From positions 1-14,806 of the forward strand of contig CAYGAM010000053.1 of assembly GCA_964347915.1 (NCBI GenBank): a DNA stretch of 14,806 nt. The letters are read 5' to 3'. The notes under the pieces are model-generated. The model searched no databases. It was not told the origin of the DNA and was given only the letters and a program-made list of their open reading frames with translations. The DNA comes from CAYGAM01 sp964347915 (GTDB lineage: Archaea > Thermoproteota > Nitrososphaeria > Nitrososphaerales > Nitrosopumilaceae). Both the position numbers and the translations under genes were made by a program. This document shows positions 12,095 to 14,806 of the stretch, piece by piece (the stretch's first letter is position 1; every line of letters starts with the position of its first letter).

Positions 12095-13209
12095 TACTGC
12101 GACACCCCCATCGTGTTTCCCACTCCTGCAACCAGAACGGCGCCGCCTTCAGGAGCAACTTCGGATGTCATCTCCAGGACATGATCCCTGACCGCATCAG
12201 CAGTCAGCGCTATATCCTTTGTCATCAGCGTTACTGCCTGCTTTATCGACTGCTTTACCACAATCGCGTGTATTGGAATGCCGTACTTTGTTGCAGTCTC
12301 CTCTATTCGAAACCGTTCCGTGCCTATTCCTCCAATGGCAGCTCCAAAGCCTCTTGTTATGGTGGCCGATTCCTCGCCCTCCATCTTCAGCGCCGCGTCC
12401 ACCATTATTATTGCGTCAATCTTGTGCTTTGAGAGTATGGCTTCCATCGCATCGTCCAGTCTTCCTACAGTAGACAGCGGCCCTCGCGGCTTTAAAAGAT
12501 GGACGGTTCTCTTGCGCAGCACAGTCTTGGACCAGACAGTCCGAAATGCAGCGTCGTTCTTTTCCAGATCCAGCATCATCCTTCCCACAACCATCGATCC
12601 TATTCCGTCTCCAATAGGCTGTCCCAGCTGGAACGCCTCTCCCGCATCCCTTAGCGCCCTGGCTTCTTCCATTATCGTAGGCAGCATCATTTGAAGCGGC
12701 AGAATCATTGGAAAGTTTTTCTGCTTTTTTGCCGTAAGGTATAGATGGTTGATGATGCGGTATATGAGCCTCAGCGTGGATGCAAGCTCAAGCAGCATAT
12801 GAATCCTGGTCTGCTCCATCTCGTCCAGTTTTGGATCAAGGCTTTGAATCTGGGAGCGCGTGTGCTCCTCTTTTGATCTCACCAGATGCCGCACTTTTGG
12901 GACTATGCCGCCAGGATCCATGTTTGCCGGCATTATGCCAAAATAGTCTACAAACATCCCGATTCTCGAATTAAGATTCGGGTATTCGCCCAGGTTCTCC
13001 CTGATGTATTTTATCAGATCGTTCTTTGATTCGCGCTGAAACATCTCAAGTTTTAGAATGTGTTTTTTTATCTGATTTGCCGATATGTAGAGCTGAATCT
13101 GCTGCCCGTAAAACACAAAAAAGACTATCGGCAGTATCCATATCAGCATCATAACCGGACTAAAGCTGTCGTCAAAGGCAAAAAGCGATTCAACATCGGT
13201 AAAATTCAC
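12094..13209 (-). CDS. DUF1512-like archaeal membrane protein
   Basis: A 371-residue protein. A single membrane segment at about residues 18-36 (VMMLIWILPIVFFVFYG) is followed by a large soluble domain, probably cytoplasmic. The middle part is helical and charged. The C-terminal part looks like a Rossmann-like alpha/beta domain: SKHKIDAIIMVDAALKMEGEE, then TRGFGAAIGGIGTERFRIEE, then IPIHAIVVKQS, and GGAVLVAGVGNTMGVSQ at the end. From memory, size and architecture fit the archaeal DUF1512 family, which has no known function; this is a recollection, not a search. The start is a GTG at 13209 with a TATA-like TTTAATTT box about 28 bases upstream, so the message is probably leaderless. It forms an operon with the 57-residue zinc-ribbon gene through a shared TAATG. 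Confidence 0.82.
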   Translation of the reverse strand: MNFTDVESLFAFDDSFSPVMMLIWILPIVFFVFYGQQIQLYISANQIKKHILKLEMFQRESKNDLIKYIRENLGEYPNLNSRIGMFVDYFGIMPANMDPGGIVPKVRHLVRSKEEHTRSQIQSLDPKLDEMEQTRIHMLLELASTLRLIYRIINHLYLTAKKQKNFPMILPLQMMLPTIMEEARALRDAGEAFQLGQPIGDGIGSMVVGRMMLDLEKNDAAFRTVWSKTVLRKRTVHLLKPRGPLSTVGRLDDAMEAILSKHKIDAIIMVDAALKMEGEESATITRGFGAAIGGIGTERFRIEETATKYGIPIHAIVVKQSIKQAVTLMTKDIALTADAVRDHVLEMTSEVAPEGGAVLVAGVGNTMGVSQ

Positions 13210-13233
13210 GGATTTTTGTGCCTGCCGCTGCCA

Positions 13234-13242
13234 AATTAAACG
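13234..13242 (-). promoter_or_regulatory. TATA-like box of the DUF1512-like unit
   Basis: On the minus strand GTTTAATTT is centred about 28 bases before the GTG at 13209. Confidence 0.45.
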
Positions 13243-14005
13243 CTTCGTCTTTGCGGTCTCGCGCAGCGGAAGCTGTACAATTCTGAAGATTTAGGAGGCG
13301 GGCCGCGGCAAATGTCAAAGATTCGGCGCCGCACCGGAACGAGAGCGCATAATCTAATGGAAAGAGCCTGCCGCTGTCAGGCATCCGGCCGCGCAGGTAT
13401 GAATTTTGCTGCAGAGGAATGGCAAAGCCAAAGAGGCGCGGCCTGCCGGGTTGCGCTCCAGTTCCCGCATTTTGGGCGCAAAAGCCGCGCCACGGCAAGG
13501 CTGCCCTGATGATGCCTGCCGAGCGGCCGCCTTTGGCCTGCAGCCGGATGCAGATTGAGCCGCGCCCCGCCTGTCCGAATCAGAAAAGGGGCACTGCAGG
13601 CTTGGCGCGATACAGAATTTTCAAAGTTTCTTGCTTGGTTTGATTTTTCTCCGGCTTGTTCCAGTGCGGGCTGCGGCGCTTTGGACCGGTCATCGGATCC
13701 GCGGCTTCCTGCAAGGAACGCGGCTGCCGCTCATGCAGGCATTGTTCGCAGCGGCGTGCATGAAAAATGACCAGAAAGTGCAAAGCTGTCAGATTCGCCG
13801 GCTGCGCGCGCGGTAAATGTCCAATGCGCCGGGTTGTAGGAACGGCAGGCATTGCCGGCAAAGCAGCTGCGAAAAGCGCCGATGCTGCAGCTGCGGTCAT
13901 GCGTTCAGCCTCTAATCCCATGTCACAATAAATCTGCAGAATCCCAATTGACTTTAAGTGCGTGCATGCTTCTGCCTCTAGGCAGGCGGCATGCGCAGTT
14001 CGCGC
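13243..14005. other. GC-rich region without a clear gene
   Basis: About 760 bases with several open frames on both strands. All are rich in Arg, Ala, Pro and Cys and lack recognisable motifs. GC-rich DNA gives such open frames by chance. It ends with the nested hairpin at 13964-13994. I see no tRNA, repeat array or mobile-element end in it. It may be decayed coding DNA or host a non-coding RNA. Confidence 0.45.
13964..13994. other. Nested inverted repeat after the glycosyltransferase
   Basis: The outer arms are GCATGC (13964-13969) and GCATGC (13989-13994). The inner arms are CTGCC (13972-13976) and GGCAG (13981-13985) around a TCTA loop. It lies 12 bases beyond the stop of the glycosyltransferase frame on the minus strand, so it could mark a 3' end or processing site. 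No T run follows on either strand, so a classical terminator is doubtful. Confidence 0.4.
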
Positions 14006-14240
14006 TTAACGCCCGCACAATATTTTGAATGCATTCTTGACAGTCTGAAAACTGTATCTTGAAAGTTTGGCGCAGTGCCGGGTTATTTCAGGCTCATAGT
14101 AATTGTCGTTACGCTTTGAGCAGTAGCCTCTCAGAGCAGACCACACATTGAAAATATCATGCGTCTTAAGCGCATGAGATACTGCATACCGCATAGAATA
14201 ATGGAATAATCCAAGCGTCATGCCATGATAATAATGGCGC
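14006..14240 (-). pseudogene. C-terminal part of the glycosyltransferase, after a frameshift
   Basis: This minus-strand frame reads RHYYHGMTLGLFHYSMRYAV and ends VKNAFKILCGR before a TAA at 14006. It continues the glycosyltransferase frame that otherwise runs on into unrelated residues (APLLSWHDAWIIPL). The switch lies at about 14237-14243, inside a GC-rich GGCGCGCC. Removing one base there, or adding two, joins the frames smoothly. It has no start signal of its own. It may be a true frameshift mutation or a sequencing error; the second is quite possible, since this lies near a poor-quality contig end. Confidence 0.7.
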
Positions 14241-14768
14241 GCCCAGGCCCTGAATTTGTGCTTTGAGAATCAGCCAGTGCTCCCAGCCATAATTTTCAGG
14301 ATAGAGTCCGCGTGAAACTGACTGCCACCAGTTCCAGTTTACTATTCGGCCCGATCCGCTTGCAATTGTTCTGTATTCGTTAGGCATCATTCCCGACGCA
14401 ATAACTGCGTTATTCTGTTCCATTCGAGCAATGATCCTGCCGGCATAATCCGGTGCAAGCACCGAATCAGCGCCAGTCACCATTGTGTGCGTTATTCCGC
14501 GGTCGTTATGCAAGAGCCGCAAGCCGCAATTAAAGGCGCGCGCAATTTCCGGCGTGCCCAGATAATTTTGGGTGTGTTTTGGCCTGTTGCAAATTTCTAT
14601 CGGAAATTGTTCCAGGACATGCTGCGTGCCGTCCAGAGAGCCGTCATTGACTGCTATGAGCCTGGCAGGCTTTAGCTTCACCAAGCTCTCTATGGTTTTA
14701 GCGATGATTGCTTCCTCATTGTATGCAGGCACCACAATAGCGAGCCTGTAGGATCCGGATAGTTCTCG
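14166..14768 (-). CDS. Family 2 glycosyltransferase, partial and frameshifted
   Basis: The N-terminal and central part of a GT-A type glycosyltransferase. It reads SYRLAIVVPAYNEEAIIAKT at the beginning, where IVVPAYNEE is the family's first strand and nucleotide-sugar site. Next come AVNDGSLDGT, which matches the (D/N)DGS motif, and TMVTGADSVLAP at the DxD-like metal site. Further on are the NWNWWQS and NYGWEHWLILKAQ segments, where an acceptor and catalytic base would lie. The enzyme transfers a sugar from a nucleotide donor, probably to a surface polysaccharide or lipid carrier; the donor is unknown. The 5' end is open into the poly-G end, so the true start may be missing; GTG codons at 14735 and 14732 are possible but would cut into the first strand. 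The last residues of this frame are not native, because the frame shifts near 14240. Confidence 0.8.
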   Translation of the reverse strand, partial: RELSGSYRLAIVVPAYNEEAIIAKTIESLVKLKPARLIAVNDGSLDGTQHVLEQFPIEICNRPKHTQNYLGTPEIARAFNCGLRLLHNDRGITHTMVTGADSVLAPDYAGRIIARMEQNNAVIASGMMPNEYRTIASGSGRIVNWNWWQSVSRGLYPENYGWEHWLILKAQIQGLGAPLLSWHDAWIIPLFYAVCSISCA

Positions 14769-14806
14769 GGGGGGCGCGGGGGGGGGGGGGGGGGGGGGGG
14801 GGGGGG
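14768..14806. other. Poly-G right end
   Basis: The last 39 bases are G except for C at 14775 and 14777, including an uninterrupted run of 29 G at the very end (14778-14806). With the poly-C at the other end (poly-G on the opposite strand), this looks like dark-cycle G calls or a tailing or assembly artefact rather than genomic DNA. Confidence 0.8.

Noticed and set aside
11928..12158. A 76-codon minus-strand frame overlapping the 57-residue zinc-ribbon gene
   Set aside because: The frame gives an Arg-rich chance sequence, whereas the neighbouring frame gives a four-cysteine ribbon coupled to the upstream stop.
13580..13921. A 113-codon minus-strand frame in the GC-rich region
   Set aside because: It is low in complexity, rich in Ala, Arg and Pro, lacks a TATA box at the proper spacing and shows no motif.

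Overview
The window looks like a chromosomal fragment of a mesophilic archaeon, most likely of the Nitrososphaerota (Thaumarchaeota), possibly an ammonia oxidiser. Four things point there. There is a single-fold archaeal histone. Several enzymes are archaeal in type: a short 339-residue adenylosuccinate synthetase, a class II methionine aminopeptidase whose metal ligands sit at Pyrococcus-like positions, archaeal OMP decarboxylase, and a probable DUF1512 membrane protein. There is a secreted plastocyanin-like cupredoxin of the kind abundant in ammonia-oxidising archaea. Finally, almost every first gene of a transcription unit has a TATA-like box 25-31 bases before its start codon, so most messages are probably leaderless. 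No amo, rRNA or other lineage-defining gene is present, so the assignment is an inference. The sequence ends in long C and G homopolymers, which look like assembly or sequencing artefacts rather than genome.

Layout. 1-546 holds a poly-C end, one palindromic TATA-like box and no convincing gene. 547-1454 has a small DnaJ-type zinc-cluster protein and the plastocyanin-like protein, both on +. 1544-1922 carries tRNA-Cys(GCA) and the histone on -. 2202-4213 has a TatD-type metallohydrolase, then uppS and a Nudix hydrolase in tandem on +. The Nudix gene meets pyrF tail to tail at a shared CTAG. 4210-6598 on - holds purA, an unrecognised 220-residue protein, and pyrF overlapping it. 6640-6946 is intergenic and contains two near-identical 47-bp direct repeats. 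6947-7408 encodes an unknown 153-residue protein from a TTG start. 7429-7698 on - encodes a small protein with a zinc-ribbon-like N-terminus and a YggX-like segment.

8053-9868 is a two-component unit: a soluble histidine kinase with two duplicated PAS domains, overlapping a receiver-only response regulator. A two-helix membrane protein with a long helical cytoplasmic tail converges on it. map follows on +. 11921-13209 on - holds the DUF1512-like membrane protein, translationally coupled (TAATG) to a 57-residue zinc-ribbon protein. 13210-14005 is a GC-rich non-coding stretch ending in a nested hairpin. 14006-14768 is a family 2 glycosyltransferase broken by one frameshift and cut by the sequence end.

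Most genes are housekeeping: purine synthesis (purA), pyrimidine synthesis (pyrF), polyprenyl carrier lipid (uppS), N-terminal protein processing (map) and nucleotide clean-up (Nudix). I see no defence system, CRISPR array, insertion sequence or prophage. The less ordinary parts are the many small Cys-rich proteins, the repeat pair, the kinase/receiver/membrane-protein cluster and the conserved-looking unknown genes. I did not find clear evidence of a wholly new system.
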